Below are positions 1 through 9,497 of a stretch of 64,000 bases of DNA, in pieces (within the stretch, counting starts at the first letter, position 1; each line of letters begins with the position of its first letter). Source of the DNA: Paracoccus yibinensis (GTDB taxonomy: Bacteria > Pseudomonadota > Alphaproteobacteria > Rhodobacterales > Rhodobacteraceae). The translations under genes were made by a program, and so were the position numbers. The stretch is taken from positions 462,001 through 526,000 of the forward strand of contig NZ_JAVCWH010000003.1 of assembly GCF_030846195.1 (NCBI RefSeq). The letters run 5' to 3'. The notes under the pieces are model-generated. The model was not told the origin of the DNA. It did not search any database and was given only the letters and a program-made list of their open reading frames with translations.

Positions 1-1
1 C

Positions 2-1684
2 GAGGCCACGGCCGTGGCGACGATGCCCGCGCCCCCCATGGATCAGGATGCCGCGCAGGCACCCGCTGCGGCAAGCATCCCGGATGCCGAGGATTCGGCG
101 CAGGATCTGGCGCAGCCCGATGAGTCCGAGGCGCGGCCCGACTTGTCGGACTTCAACAGGCCTGACCCGGTGGCTGTGGCGACCGATCTTGGCGCGCCCG
201 CGGAAAATCAGACCGCGGATGACGCGGCCCCCCTGCCGCCGGCCGACGCGGGCGTGCCAACAGCCGGTGCGCAGCCGGCACGGCCCGAAGCGCCCTCCGC
301 CGACGCTTCCGCAGCGCCGCGATCGGAACTGGCGCTTGACCGATCAGCCCTGCCCCGCCTGCGGCCCGAAGGTCTGGTCGAGCGCCGCAATGCCCGGCTG
401 GCGCAGCAAGAAGCCGAACGCCAGGCTGCCGCCCAGGCAGCCCGCGCCGCGCAGGAAGCGGCCGAAGCGGCAGCTGCCGAGGCGGAAGAACGCCGCCTGA
501 CCGCCGAGCGCGAAGCCGCCGAGGAGGCGCGCCGGGCCGAGCAGGCCGAGGCCGAACGGCAGGCCGAAGCAGAGCGTCAGGCCGAAGCAGAGCGTCAGGC
601 AGAGGCGGAGCAGCAGGCCGCCGAGGAGCGCCGCGAAGCCGCCGAACGCCGGGCGGCTGCGGAACGGGCCGAGCGCGAAGAACAGGAACGGCGCGAGGCC
701 CAGGCTCGCGCAGAGGAAGAGCGGCGGGCGGCAGAGGCAGAGCGGCGGGCCGAAGAAGAACGTCGCGCCGCAGAGGCCCGCGCAGAAGAAGAACAGGAAG
801 CCGAGCGCCGCGCCGAGGAAGCCCGGCAGGCGGAAGCAGAGAGGCGGGCTGAAGAAGAACGTCAGGCCGAGGCTGAGCGAAGGGCCGAGGCAGAGCGTCG
901 GGCCGAGGCAGAGCGTCGGGCCGAAGAAGAACGCCGCGCCGCTGCCGCCGAGCGCGAAGCCGAGGAGCGCCGTCTTGCAGCCGAACGCGAGGCGGAAGAA
1001 CGCCGTGCCGCCGCAGCACGCGCGGCCGAGGAACAGGCCGCAGCCGAGGCAGCCCGTCAGCAGGCGCTGGAGGACGCGCTCCGCGAGGCACAGGACGGCA
1101 GCGCCGGTGCGGCCGGGACGGACACCGCCTCGACCGGGGATGCGGTGGGTGGCGACAGCCAGATGATCGACGGAGGCTCCGGCGCCTCGGCCGTGCAGGA
1201 TCCGCTTGCGGCGGCGCTTGCGGGGGCGATGTCGGGTTCCCCTGCCCCGGCAGATGCCACTGATGCGCAGGACGGCCTTGCGGAGCCCATGCAGCTGGCG
1301 CCTTCGCCCATCCGGCCTACGCCGCTGGATGGCATCGACATGTCCAGCCTGTCGCAAGCCCAGCCCTTGTCGCAGGCGGAAAGGGATGCCTTCCGCACCG
1401 CGCTGCGCCAGTGCTGGAACGAAGGCGCGCTGTCGGTCGAGGCGTCCGGCATGTCGGTCTCGGTGGCCTTCAGCATGACCGCCGATGCCAGGCCCATCGA
1501 GGCCAGCCTGCGGATTTCCGACTATCACGGCGGGTCGGAAGCCGGCGCCCGGCACGCCTTCGAGGTCGCGCGGCGGGCCATCATGATGTGCGGCGGCGCG
1601 GGCTTTCCCCTGCCCTTCGACAAATACAGCCGCTGGCGCGATGTCGTGGTCGAGTTTCGCCCCGACGGAATCGGATTTGACTGA
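2..1684 (+). CDS. tolA: TolA-like envelope protein, 5' partial
   Basis: This is the C-terminal part of a TolA-type protein; the frame is open to the left edge, so the N-terminal membrane anchor lies outside the window. The first ~120 visible residues are Ala/Pro/Asp-rich and probably disordered. They are followed by ~230 residues of Ala/Glu/Arg repeats (AEAERRAEEERR type) that would form a long periplasmic helix. A compact C-terminal domain of ~100 residues, with Cys in the RQCWNEG and IMMCGGAGFPLP stretches, matches TolA domain III. TolA links the inner-membrane TolQR motor to Pal and TolB during envelope constriction. tolB, pal and cpoB follow directly, which supports the call although domain III is poorly conserved across species. 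Confidence 0.85.
   Translation, partial: EATAVATMPAPPMDQDAAQAPAAASIPDAEDSAQDLAQPDESEARPDLSDFNRPDPVAVATDLGAPAENQTADDAAPLPPADAGVPTAGAQPARPEAPSADASAAPRSELALDRSALPRLRPEGLVERRNARLAQQEAERQAAAQAARAAQEAAEAAAAEAEERRLTAEREAAEEARRAEQAEAERQAEAERQAEAERQAEAEQQAAEERREAAERRAAAERAEREEQERREAQARAEEERRAAEAERRAEEERRAAEARAEEEQEAERRAEEARQAEAERRAEEERQAEAERRAEAERRAEAERRAEEERRAAAAEREAEERRLAAEREAEERRAAAARAAEEQAAAEAARQQALEDALREAQDGSAGAAGTDTASTGDAVGGDSQMIDGGSGASAVQDPLAAALAGAMSGSPAPADATDAQDGLAEPMQLAPSPIRPTPLDGIDMSSLSQAQPLSQAERDAFRTALRQCWNEGALSVEASGMSVSVAFSMTADARPIEASLRISDYHGGSEAGARHAFEVARRAIMMCGGAGFPLPFDKYSRWRDVVVEFRPDGIGFD
400..1070 (+). repeat. Degenerate tandem repeats encoding the TolA helix
   Basis: Short in-frame repeats of about 18 bases encode AEAERRAEEERR-type heptads. 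Near-identical adjacent copies occur around 560-600 (gccgaagcagagcgtcag) and 880-920 (gccgaggcagagcgtcgg). They make the antisense strand look open in several frames, but this is a by-product of low-complexity coding DNA. Confidence 0.7.
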
Positions 1685-1719
1685 GGCCGGATCGGCCCTG
1701 TCGCAAGGATGATGAGGAT

Positions 1720-3030
1720 ATGATGCTTCGAACGCTGACTTTGGCCTTCACGATGGCCCTTGCCGCTTCGCTGCCCGCCCTGGCGCAGGATGGCCCCTTG
1801 AAGATCGAGATCACCGATGGTGTGACCGAACCCATGGCCATCGCCATTCCCGCCTTCCATGGCGACGCCGCCGTGGCGCAGCAGATCCGCGACGTGGTGG
1901 CCGCCGATCTGACCGGCACCGGCCTGTTTCGTGAAATTCCCCGTGACGCCCAGGTCGCCCGTCCGGCCAGCTTCGGCGAGGCGATCGCCTATGAGGACTG
2001 GCGTGCGGTCAGCGCCCAGGCGCTTGTCTCGGCCGAGGTGACGCAGGCGGGCGACGCGATCAGCGTCAAGTTCAGGCTGTACGACGTCTATGCCGGTCAG
2101 GCGCAGGGCGACGGGATGCAGTTCGATGCCCGCGCGACCGACTGGCGCCGGGCCGCGCACAAGATTGCCGACCAGATCTATGCCCGCCTGACGGGGGAAC
2201 AGCCCTATTTCGACAGCCGCGTGGCCTTTGTCCAGGAAACCGGGCCGAAGGACGCGCGGATCAAGCGCATCGGCGTGATGGATTACGACGGCCAGAACAT
2301 CCTGTGGATGACCGACAGCTCCTCGCTGGTGCTGGCGCCGCAGTTTTCGCGCGACGGGCGGCGGCTGGTCTATACCAGCTTCGACAGCGGCTTTCCCCAG
2401 ATCCGCGTGCTGGACATCGCCACCGTGTCGTCGCGCGCGCTGACGCAGGACGCGAACAGCATGGCCTTTTCGCCCCGGTTCAGCCCGGACGGGCGCTGGA
2501 TCGTCTATTCCCGCGAACAGGGCGGCAATACCGACATCTGGCTGATGGATGCCGCATCGGGGGCGCAGCGGCCGCTGGTCCAGTCGCCCGCCATCGACAC
2601 CGCGCCCAGCTTCAGCCCCGACGGGCAGCGGATCGTGTTCGAATCCGACCGGTCCGGCAATCCGCAGCTGTATGTGGTGGGCGTGAACGGGGGCGAGCCG
2701 TCGCGGATCAGCTTTGGCGACGGACGCTATGGTTCGCCCGCCTGGTCGCCCAAGGGGGATCTGATCGCCTTTACCAAGCAGGTGGGCGACCGGTTCCACA
2801 TCGCGACGATGCGCACCGACGGGTCGGCGGAAAAGACCCTGACGGAATCTTTCCTTGACGAGTCCCCGACCTGGGCCCCCAATGGCCGCGTGGTGATGTT
2901 CACGCGGGTGGCGCCGGGGGGGAACGGACAGCCGCGCCTGCATTCGGTGGACATCACCGGGCGCAATATGCGACCGCTGAGCCTTGACTTTGCTGCCTCG
3001 GATCCCTCTTGGGGTCCATTGATGCCCTGA
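1720..3030 (+). CDS. tolB: Tol-Pal system beta-propeller protein TolB
   Basis: TolB is the periplasmic partner of Pal and of the TolA C-terminal domain. The 436-residue protein opens with a Sec signal peptide (hydrophobic LTLAFTMALAASLPALA, cleavage after ALA, mature QDGPLKIEI). An N-terminal alpha/beta domain of about 130 residues follows, then WD40-like PD40 propeller repeats marked by recurring FSPDG/FSRDG/WSPKG motifs (FSRDGRRLVYTS, FSPDGRWIVYS, FSPDGQRIVFESD). Length and order match the family. A GAGG ribosome site sits just before the ATG. It lies 35 bp after tolA and 25 bp before pal, so the genes are surely cotranscribed. Confidence 0.97.
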   Translation: MMLRTLTLAFTMALAASLPALAQDGPLKIEITDGVTEPMAIAIPAFHGDAAVAQQIRDVVAADLTGTGLFREIPRDAQVARPASFGEAIAYEDWRAVSAQALVSAEVTQAGDAISVKFRLYDVYAGQAQGDGMQFDARATDWRRAAHKIADQIYARLTGEQPYFDSRVAFVQETGPKDARIKRIGVMDYDGQNILWMTDSSSLVLAPQFSRDGRRLVYTSFDSGFPQIRVLDIATVSSRALTQDANSMAFSPRFSPDGRWIVYSREQGGNTDIWLMDAASGAQRPLVQSPAIDTAPSFSPDGQRIVFESDRSGNPQLYVVGVNGGEPSRISFGDGRYGSPAWSPKGDLIAFTKQVGDRFHIATMRTDGSAEKTLTESFLDESPTWAPNGRVVMFTRVAPGGNGQPRLHSVDITGRNMRPLSLDFAASDPSWGPLMP

Positions 3031-3055
3031 AGCCCCGCGCCATAAGGATGACCCG

Positions 3056-3592
3056 ATGATCGCCTGGAAAAAGCCTGCTGCCGCCACCCTGCTGCTGACC
3101 CTTGCCGCCTGCGCGCAGCCCGCGCCGCCGGTGACGCAGACCGTCGTGGACCCTTACGCCAATGCGGCGGGCGGCGCGCTGTATCAGGGCGATCTGGCGG
3201 GCGGCACCCTGGGGGCGGAAGCGACGCCCCAATATTTCAACGACACCGTGGGAAACACGGTGCTGTTCGCCGCAAACCAGACCGCCCTCACTTCCGAGGC
3301 GCGCACGATCCTGGCCCGGCAGGCGCAATGGCTGAACACCCATACCGGCTTCAGCGCCGTCGTCCAGGGCCATGCCGAGGAAACAGGCACGCGCGAATAC
3401 AACCTGGCGCTTGGTGCGCGGCGGGCCGGCGCGGTGCAGGAATACCTGATTGCCCAGGGCGTCAGCCCGGACCGTCTCCGCACGCTGAGCTTCGGCAAGG
3501 AACGCCCGCGGGAAGTCTGCTCGGACGAGGCCTGCTATGCCCAGAACCGCCGCGCCGTCACGGTGGTCAGCGCAACGGGGGCCGGGTCGTGA
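3056..3592 (+). CDS. pal: Peptidoglycan-associated lipoprotein Pal
   Basis: This is the outer-membrane lipoprotein that holds peptidoglycan and binds TolB. The 178-residue product has a lipoprotein signal peptide ending in the lipobox LAAC (residues 16-19). After a Pro/Ala linker comes an OmpA-like peptidoglycan-binding domain (from NTVLFAANQTALTSEA to the end) with the conserved VQGHAEETGTREYNLALGARRAG motif region, whose Asp/Arg-type residues contact diaminopimelate. The stop codon overlaps the GTG start of the next gene (GTGA), indicating translational coupling within tolA-tolB-pal-cpoB. Confidence 0.97.
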   Translation: MIAWKKPAAATLLLTLAACAQPAPPVTQTVVDPYANAAGGALYQGDLAGGTLGAEATPQYFNDTVGNTVLFAANQTALTSEARTILARQAQWLNTHTGFSAVVQGHAEETGTREYNLALGARRAGAVQEYLIAQGVSPDRLRTLSFGKERPREVCSDEACYAQNRRAVTVVSATGAGS

Positions 3593-4479
3593 TCACCCGC
3601 GCCATCGCCGCGGCCCTTCTGGCGGCATCGCTGGCTTGGCCGGCGATGGCCCAGGAGCCGACCCTGGCCGACCTGCGCGCCGACCTGAACGATCTGCGCG
3701 CCCAGGTGCAGACGCTGCGGGGCGAACTGGTCGCATCGGGCGCGGCGGGATTCCAGGCGGCGGGGGGCGATGCTGCTATCGACCGCATGAACGCGATGGA
3801 ACAGCGGCTGGCCCGGCTGACCGACCGGACCGAACAGCTGGGGAACCGCATCGACCGGATCACCGCCGATGCCAGCCGCCGCATCGCCGACATCGAGTTC
3901 CGCCTGTGCGAGATGGACGAGGGCTGCGACCTTTCGGCCCTGACCATGCAGGATCTGGGCCGCAGCGGCAGCCCTGTTCCGAACCTGGGTCCGGCAACAC
4001 CCCAGACCCAGCAAGGCAAACCTGCAGGGGCAGGCGAGAAGGCCGATTTCGATGCTGCCCAGCAGGTCATGGCAAGCGGCGACTTCCGCAGGGCGGCCGA
4101 CATGTTCGGGGCGGTGGCGGAAACCCATGCCGGCGGCGCGCTGACGGCCGAGGCCTTGTTCCTGCGCGGCGCGGCGCTTGACAGCGCGGGCGATGCCAAG
4201 GGCGCGGCTGCCGCCTGGCTGGAGGGCTTTGCCGCCGATCCCGATGGGCCACGCGCCGCGGAAAGCCTGCTGGGCATCGCACGGGTGATCGAGGCCGAGG
4301 GGGACGCGACGGCGGCCTGCCTTTACCTGGCCGAAATTCCGGCGCGCTTTCCCGGCAGCCCCTTCGCCGCCGAGGCGGAAACCCGGCTCAGCCGACTGGC
4401 CTGCGGAGCCAACGACCTGGGCGCCCTGCCGCCCGCAGCCAACCCCGAGGCCGAGGCCGATCTGGCCGAACATCAATAG
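3589..4479 (+). CDS. cpoB: Cell division coordinator CpoB (YbgF)
   Basis: CpoB is a periplasmic TolA partner that coordinates peptidoglycan synthesis with outer-membrane constriction. I place the start at the GTG overlapping the pal stop, because it puts a clean signal peptide (ITRAIAAALLAASLAWPAMA, cleaved before QEP) at the N terminus; the frame extends further upstream inside pal without such a signal. The 296-residue product has an N-terminal coiled coil (DLRADLNDLRAQVQTLRGE and MNAMEQRLARLTDRTEQLGNR) and C-terminal TPR repeats (FDAAQQVMASGDFRRAADMF, EALFLRGAALDSAGD). This architecture is diagnostic of YbgF/CpoB. Confidence 0.93.
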   Translation: MITRAIAAALLAASLAWPAMAQEPTLADLRADLNDLRAQVQTLRGELVASGAAGFQAAGGDAAIDRMNAMEQRLARLTDRTEQLGNRIDRITADASRRIADIEFRLCEMDEGCDLSALTMQDLGRSGSPVPNLGPATPQTQQGKPAGAGEKADFDAAQQVMASGDFRRAADMFGAVAETHAGGALTAEALFLRGAALDSAGDAKGAAAAWLEGFAADPDGPRAAESLLGIARVIEAEGDATAACLYLAEIPARFPGSPFAAEAETRLSRLACGANDLGALPPAANPEAEADLAEHQ

Positions 4480-4486
4480 ACGCGCC

Positions 4487-5722
4487 ATGACCCTGCCCCC
4501 CACCGATCCGGTCTTTCGCGTTCATGCCGCCTTGGACCGGCTGGCGGGCGACATGCCGGCGATCGGCGTCGCGGTGTCGGGGGGCGGCGATTCCGTGGCC
4601 TTGATGCACATGATTGCCGACTGGGGCCGGGGCCGCAGGATCATGGTCGCCACTGTCGATCACGGCATTCGGCCGGAAAGCGCGGCCGAGGCGCGGCAGG
4701 TCGGCCGTGCCGCCCGTGCGCTTGGTCTTTCCCATGCCACGCTGGTCTGGCAACGCGGGACGGAAACCGGAAACCTGATGGCCAATGCCCGCGACGCACG
4801 GCTTCGCCTGCTGTCCGGCTGGGCGCAGCGCAACGATCTGCCCGCAGTTGTCCTTGGGCATACAGCGGATGATCAGGCCGAAACCCTGCTGATGCGCCTG
4901 GGTCGGGGATCGGGGATCGACGGGCTGGCCTCGATGGCGGAATGGCGCGATGCCTTCGGCACCCGCTGGCTGCGCCCGATGCTGGGGGTGGGCCGGCAGG
5001 ATTTGCGCGACTGGCTGCGTCTGCGAGACATTCCCTGGGTGGACGATCCCAGCAACGACAATGAGGACTTCGACCGCATCCGCGTCCGCCGCGCCATCTC
5101 GGCCATGGGCCTGGATATTGCCGCCTTGGCCCGCGCCGCGAATCATATCCAGGAAGCGCGCGATGCGCTGTCCCATTACGCCGCCCATGCCGCGCGGGAA
5201 GCCGAGGCGTATAACGGCAGCCTCACCCTGCCTCGCCGCGCCTATGGCGATGCACCTTCGGAAATTCGCCGCCGCCTGATCGTGGCCGCCTGCCGCTGGA
5301 TCACCGGCGCGGATTATCCGCCGCGCCGCAATACGGTCCTGCACGCGCTGAACGCCATCGCGACCGGCCACCGCGTCACGCTGGACGGCGCGCTGATCGA
5401 ACCGGCGGGCGATCGGATCCGGCTGTTCCGCGAAGCCGCCGCCGCCCTGCGCGCACCAGATGTTCAGGATGGCATCTGGGATAACCGCTGGCATGTCAGC
5501 GGCTTGAAGCCCGGACAGCATGTCGCGGCGCTTGGGATGGGCGAAGTCGCGCGGGTCAAATGGCGCTTGTCTGGCCTTGGCCGGGACGAGGCTGCCGCCA
5601 CCCCCGCCATCTGGGAAGGCGACCGGCTGATCGCCGCCCCCCTGATCCGTCCCATGGCGCCCTATGATGTGCGGCCCGTGCGTGTTGCGTCACATTTCCG
5701 CAGGCTTGTCATGGCGCATTGA
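4487..5722 (+). CDS. tilS: tRNA(Ile)-lysidine synthase TilS
   Basis: TilS attaches lysine to C34 of the CAU-anticodon tRNA-Ile using ATP, changing its decoding from AUG to AUA. The 411-residue protein has the N-type PP-loop SGGGDS at residues 31-36, the DHGIRPES motif, GHTADDQAETLLMRLGRGSG and the WVDDPSNDNEDFDRIRVR segment typical of the family. The C-terminal part is short and divergent, as is common in alphaproteobacteria. It starts 7 bp after cpoB. tilS followed by ftsH downstream of the tol genes is a conserved order in Rhodobacteraceae. Confidence 0.96.
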   Translation: MTLPPTDPVFRVHAALDRLAGDMPAIGVAVSGGGDSVALMHMIADWGRGRRIMVATVDHGIRPESAAEARQVGRAARALGLSHATLVWQRGTETGNLMANARDARLRLLSGWAQRNDLPAVVLGHTADDQAETLLMRLGRGSGIDGLASMAEWRDAFGTRWLRPMLGVGRQDLRDWLRLRDIPWVDDPSNDNEDFDRIRVRRAISAMGLDIAALARAANHIQEARDALSHYAAHAAREAEAYNGSLTLPRRAYGDAPSEIRRRLIVAACRWITGADYPPRRNTVLHALNAIATGHRVTLDGALIEPAGDRIRLFREAAAALRAPDVQDGIWDNRWHVSGLKPGQHVAALGMGEVARVKWRLSGLGRDEAAATPAIWEGDRLIAAPLIRPMAPYDVRPVRVASHFRRLVMAH

Positions 5723-5778
5723 ACCTGCGCCGATAATCCCTATTTTCAAGCCAAACCGCTTTCTGCCGGAGGTCCGAT

Positions 5779-7668
5779 TTGGGCAACGCACGCAACCTGG
5801 CCTTCTGGGTCGTCCTTTTCCTGATGATCCTGGCGCTGTTCAACCTGTTCAGCGACGGCGCGACGACCATGAACAGCCGGCAGATCAGCTATTCCGATTT
5901 CATCCAACGCGTCGAGAACGACCAGGTTTCCGCCGTCACCATCGACGGCGAGGAACTGGCGATCACCGGCACCGACGGGAACCAGTATGTCACCGTCCGT
6001 CCGCAGGGCGAGGATATCTCGGACCGCCTGATCGCCAAGAACGTCGATGTGAAGGTCGTCCGCCAGCAGCAGTCGGGCTTCATGTCCCTGCTGGGCGTCT
6101 GGCTGCCCTTCATCCTGCTGATCGGGGTCTGGATCTTCTTCATGAACCGGATGCAGGGCGGCGGCAAAGGGGGCGCGATGGGCTTTGGCAAGTCGCGCGC
6201 CAAGCTCTTGACCGAAAAGCATGGCCGCGTCACCTTCGACGACGTGGCGGGGATCGACGAAGCCAAGGAGGAGCTTGAGGAGATCGTCGAGTTCCTGCGC
6301 AATCCGCAGAAGTTCAGCCGCCTGGGCGGCAAGATCCCGAAGGGCGCGCTGCTGGTCGGCCCTCCGGGCACCGGCAAGACCCTGCTGGCCCGCGCCATTG
6401 CGGGAGAGGCGGGCGTGCCCTTCTTCACCATCTCGGGGTCCGATTTCGTCGAGATGTTCGTGGGCGTCGGTGCCAGCCGCGTCCGCGACATGTTCGAGCA
6501 GGCCAAGAAATCCGCCCCCTGCATCGTCTTCATCGACGAGATCGACGCCGTGGGCCGCGCGCGCGGCGTGGGCATCGGCGGCGGCAACGACGAACGCGAA
6601 CAAACGCTGAACCAGCTTCTGGTCGAAATGGACGGGTTCGAGGCCAACGAAGGCATCATCATCGTCGCCGCGACCAACCGCCGCGACGTGCTGGACCCCG
6701 CCCTGCTGCGCCCGGGCCGCTTCGACCGCCAGATCCATGTCCCGAACCCCGACATCAAGGGGCGCGAGAAGATCCTGTCCGTCCATGCCCGCAAGGTGCC
6801 GGTCGGTCCCGACGTGGATCTGCGAATCATCGCGCGCGGCACGCCCGGCTTCTCGGGCGCCGACCTGATGAACCTGGTGAACGAGGCCGCGCTGATGGCC
6901 GCCCGCATCGGCCGCCGCTTCGTCAGCATGGAAGATTTCGAGAATGCCAAGGACAAGGTCATGCTGGGCGTCGAACGCCGCAGCATGGTCCTGACGCCCG
7001 AGCAGAAGGAAAAGACCGCCTATCACGAGGCGGGCCATGCCGTCGTCGGCCTGTCGCTGCCCAAATGCGATCCGGTCTACAAGGCGACGATCATCCCGCG
7101 CGGCGGCGCGCTTGGCATGGTGGTCAGCTTGCCGGAAATGGACCGCCTGAACTTCCACAAGGACGAGGCCAAGCAGAAGCTGGCCATGACCATGGCCGGC
7201 AAGGCCGCCGAGATCATCAAGTATGGCGAGGAAGGCGTTTCGAACGGTCCCGCCGGCGACATCCAGCAGGCCAGCCAGCTGGCCCGCGCCATGGTGATGC
7301 GATGGGGCATGTCCGACAAGGTCGGCAACATCGACTATGCCGAGGCGCATGAGGGCTATAACGGCTCGACCGGGGGCTTCTCGATCTCAGCCGCGACCAA
7401 GGAGTTGATCGAGCAGGAAGTTCGCGACCTGATCGAGCAGGGCTATCAGGAAGCCCGCCGTATCCTGATCGAGAAGGAAGCCGAGTTCGAGCGCCTGGCC
7501 CAGGGCCTGCTGGAATACGAGACCCTGACGGGCGAGGAGATCGGCAAGGTCCTGCGGGGCGAACCCCTGGGCGGCGACGACGACATGCCGGGCAGCCTGA
7601 TCCCCTCGGTCACCGCGATCCCCAAGGCGGGCAAGCCCGCCACGAGCGGCGATCCCGCCCCGGCATGA
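5779..7668 (+). CDS. ftsH: ATP-dependent zinc metalloprotease FtsH
   Basis: FtsH is a membrane-anchored hexameric AAA protease that degrades unassembled membrane proteins and short-lived regulators. The 629-residue protein starts at a TTG, chosen because a perfect GGAGG (5768-5772) lies 6 bases upstream and the product begins [10 protein letters not shown] as expected. Two N-terminal membrane segments flank a periplasmic domain (roughly residues 6-25 and 98-118). The Walker A is GPPGTGKT, Walker B is CIVFIDEID, and zinc binding is by HEAGH with a distal Asp. The C-terminal tail is Gly/Pro-rich. A strong terminator follows immediately. Confidence 0.98.
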   Translation: MGNARNLAFWVVLFLMILALFNLFSDGATTMNSRQISYSDFIQRVENDQVSAVTIDGEELAITGTDGNQYVTVRPQGEDISDRLIAKNVDVKVVRQQQSGFMSLLGVWLPFILLIGVWIFFMNRMQGGGKGGAMGFGKSRAKLLTEKHGRVTFDDVAGIDEAKEELEEIVEFLRNPQKFSRLGGKIPKGALLVGPPGTGKTLLARAIAGEAGVPFFTISGSDFVEMFVGVGASRVRDMFEQAKKSAPCIVFIDEIDAVGRARGVGIGGGNDEREQTLNQLLVEMDGFEANEGIIIVAATNRRDVLDPALLRPGRFDRQIHVPNPDIKGREKILSVHARKVPVGPDVDLRIIARGTPGFSGADLMNLVNEAALMAARIGRRFVSMEDFENAKDKVMLGVERRSMVLTPEQKEKTAYHEAGHAVVGLSLPKCDPVYKATIIPRGGALGMVVSLPEMDRLNFHKDEAKQKLAMTMAGKAAEIIKYGEEGVSNGPAGDIQQASQLARAMVMRWGMSDKVGNIDYAEAHEGYNGSTGGFSISAATKELIEQEVRDLIEQGYQEARRILIEKEAEFERLAQGLLEYETLTGEEIGKVLRGEPLGGDDDMPGSLIPSVTAIPKAGKPATSGDPAPA

Positions 7669-7674
7669 CCTTCC

Positions 7675-7704
7675 AAAACCCCGGCCATCCGCGCCGGGGT
7701 TTTT
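7675..7704 (+). terminator. Rho-independent terminator after ftsH
   Basis: The 11-bp stem AAAACCCCGGC / GCCGGGGTTTT (7675-7685 with 7693-7703) closes a 7-base loop and ends in a run of T, seven bases after the ftsH stop. It ends the tol-tilS-ftsH transcription unit. Confidence 0.9.
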
Positions 7705-7765
7705 CTTTGGTCTTGCACCCCGGTGCGGTCCGGTGCATCCCCCTGCCAGCTAATTGGAGGGTCCG

Positions 7766-8065
7766 ATGCGGATCGAGGACATCCTGGACATGGCGACGCT
7801 GCGCGCCCGTATTGACGAACTGGACGAACAGCTTGTGGACCTTCTGGCGCAGCGTCACGCGCTGATCGCCCAGGCGGCCCGGATCAAGGAACGGATCGGC
7901 CTGCCCGCGCGCATTGATGATCGGGTCGAGGAGGTTGTCGCAAATGCGGGCCGTCACGCCGCATCGCGCGGGCTGGACCCCGCGCTGATCGAGAATATCT
8001 GGCGGCAACTGGTCGAAGCCGCCATCGCGCAGGAAGACCGCCATCTGAACGGAGACCGCCCTTGA
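7766..8065 (+). CDS. Chorismate mutase (AroQ class)
   Basis: The 99-residue all-helical protein matches monofunctional AroQ-type chorismate mutase, which converts chorismate to prephenate for Phe/Tyr synthesis. Visible motifs are [20 protein letters not shown] (helix 1 with the catalytic Arg), an Arg-Ile-Lys region (AARIKERIG), RVEEVVANA and [15 protein letters not shown] with the expected C-terminal Glu/Gln. The ATG at 7766 is preceded by GGAGGG at 7756-7761, which rules out the upstream in-frame TTG lying inside that site. The stop overlaps the TTG start of folD, so the two are coupled. Confidence 0.88.
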   Translation: MRIEDILDMATLRARIDELDEQLVDLLAQRHALIAQAARIKERIGLPARIDDRVEEVVANAGRHAASRGLDPALIENIWRQLVEAAIAQEDRHLNGDRP

Positions 8066-8955
8066 CAGCAACCACGCCCACCCCGGCCACTCTGATCGAC
8101 GGCAAGGCCTTCGCCGCCGACCTGCGCGCCCGCATCGCCACGCAGGTCCGGTCGATGAAGGACAGCGGCATCACGCCGGGACTGGCGGTGGTGCTGGTGG
8201 GCGAGGATCCGGCAAGCCAGGTTTATGTGAACTCCAAGGGGCGGATGACGCGCGAGGTCGGCATGAACTCCTACGAGCACCGTCTGCCGGCTGAAACATC
8301 GCAGGACGACCTGCTGGCGCTGATCGACCGCCTGAACGCCGATCCGGCCGTCAACGGCATCCTGGTCCAGCTTCCCCTGCCCCGGCACATGGACGAGGCG
8401 GCTGTCATCAACGCCATCGAGCCAGGCAAGGACGTGGACGGGTTTCACATCCTGAACGTCGGACGTCTGGCGACGGGGCAGAAGGCCATGGTGCCCTGCA
8501 CGCCGTTGGGCTGCCTGATGCTGCTGCGCGATCACCTGGGCAGCCTTGCTGGCAGGAACGCCCTGGTGATCGGGCGCAGCAACATCGTCGGCAAGCCCAT
8601 GGCGCAACTGCTGCTTCGCGACAGCGCGACCGTCACCGTCGCCCATTCGCGGACAGCGAACCTGCCCGACCTGTGCCGCCAGGCGGATATCGTGGTGGCG
8701 GCCGTCGGCCGCGCGCATTTCGTGCAAGGCGACTGGATCAAGCCGGGCGCCGTGGTGATCGACGTGGGGATCAATCGCACCGATGACGGACTGGTCGGCG
8801 ATGTCGATTTCGAGGCCGCGGCCAGCGTCGCCGGGGCAATCACCCCGGTTCCCGGGGGTGTCGGCCCGATGACCATCGCCTGCCTTCTGGCAAATACGCT
8901 TACCGCCACGGCCCGCGCCAATGGCCTGCCCGACCCCGAAGGGCTGACCCCCTGA
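8062..8955 (+). CDS. folD: Bifunctional methylenetetrahydrofolate dehydrogenase/cyclohydrolase FolD
   Basis: FolD interconverts 5,10-methylene- and 10-formyl-tetrahydrofolate using NADP in the cytoplasm. The 297-residue protein has both family signatures: the [21 protein letters not shown] region with the YxxxK catalytic Tyr-Lys pair, and [16 protein letters not shown] near the C terminus. The cofactor loop [15 protein letters not shown] is also present. The start is a TTG inside the chorismate mutase stop (overlap of 4 bases) with GGAGA seven bases upstream; the next ATG would cut into the catalytic domain. purU, another one-carbon gene, lies at 27956 on the other strand. Confidence 0.96.
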   Translation: MTATTPTPATLIDGKAFAADLRARIATQVRSMKDSGITPGLAVVLVGEDPASQVYVNSKGRMTREVGMNSYEHRLPAETSQDDLLALIDRLNADPAVNGILVQLPLPRHMDEAAVINAIEPGKDVDGFHILNVGRLATGQKAMVPCTPLGCLMLLRDHLGSLAGRNALVIGRSNIVGKPMAQLLLRDSATVTVAHSRTANLPDLCRQADIVVAAVGRAHFVQGDWIKPGAVVIDVGINRTDDGLVGDVDFEAAASVAGAITPVPGGVGPMTIACLLANTLTATARANGLPDPEGLTP

Positions 8956-9497
8956 CGCGCCAGAGGCTTCGCTCCTCCTGATCCCGCCGGGATATTCATT
9001 GTCCGCAACGGGGCATGAAGAAGTTTAGTCAATCGGCGCGATCACGGTGTAGATCTCTGCGTAAGTTCGCGCTTTGTGCTGCGCTGAAGAACGGACAGCC
9101 GAGAACTGACGCAAGCGTGCAGCTGCGGCGCCAGTGCTTGAAAGCGGCCGTCGGATAGCCTCAGCATGTTTTTTCCAGAGTTGCCTGACAGGCATTGACC
9201 CAGGCCCCGCAGGCTTCGGCACAGATCCGGCTGCTCGTGCTTCCCGGCACGCTTCAGCGCAAGCCTGGATGGCGGCTCGAAGATCCTCGACATTGGATCC
9301 GGTGCGCCGGGACGCCATCGCTCCGCAATCGGAATTGAACCGGTTTCATCAATATTCTTCCGTCAGACTCCCGATATTCCCTGTCGCCCTCCCCCGCGCG
9401 GCAGGAACGCCAGGGTGCCCAATCTGGGCAGGTGCTGCCTATCCAGAGCCTGGCCGCGGCGGTAGCTGGTGACATCGGACTCAGATCGGAGGGGGCA
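8956..9497 (+). other. Gene-poor stretch between folD and the SDR cassette
   Basis: About 540 bases without a supportable gene. The first part (8960-9023) resembles the intergenic repeat family seen elsewhere in the window (CCGCCGGGATATTC core). Open minus-strand frames (9025-9318) encode low-complexity peptides with no recognisable motif and could be remnants of a mobile gene. The AGATCGGAGGGGG just before 9498 is the ribosome site of the next gene. Confidence 0.5.

Noticed and set aside
153..1555. Long open frames antisense to tolA (up to 400 codons)
   Set aside because: They mirror the repetitive Ala/Glu/Arg coding DNA and contain only Pro/Arg/Leu low complexity, with no ribosome sites.
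9025..9318. Minus-strand frames of 83 and 97 codons after folD
   Set aside because: Two overlapping frames with low-complexity products and no known motif; at most relics.
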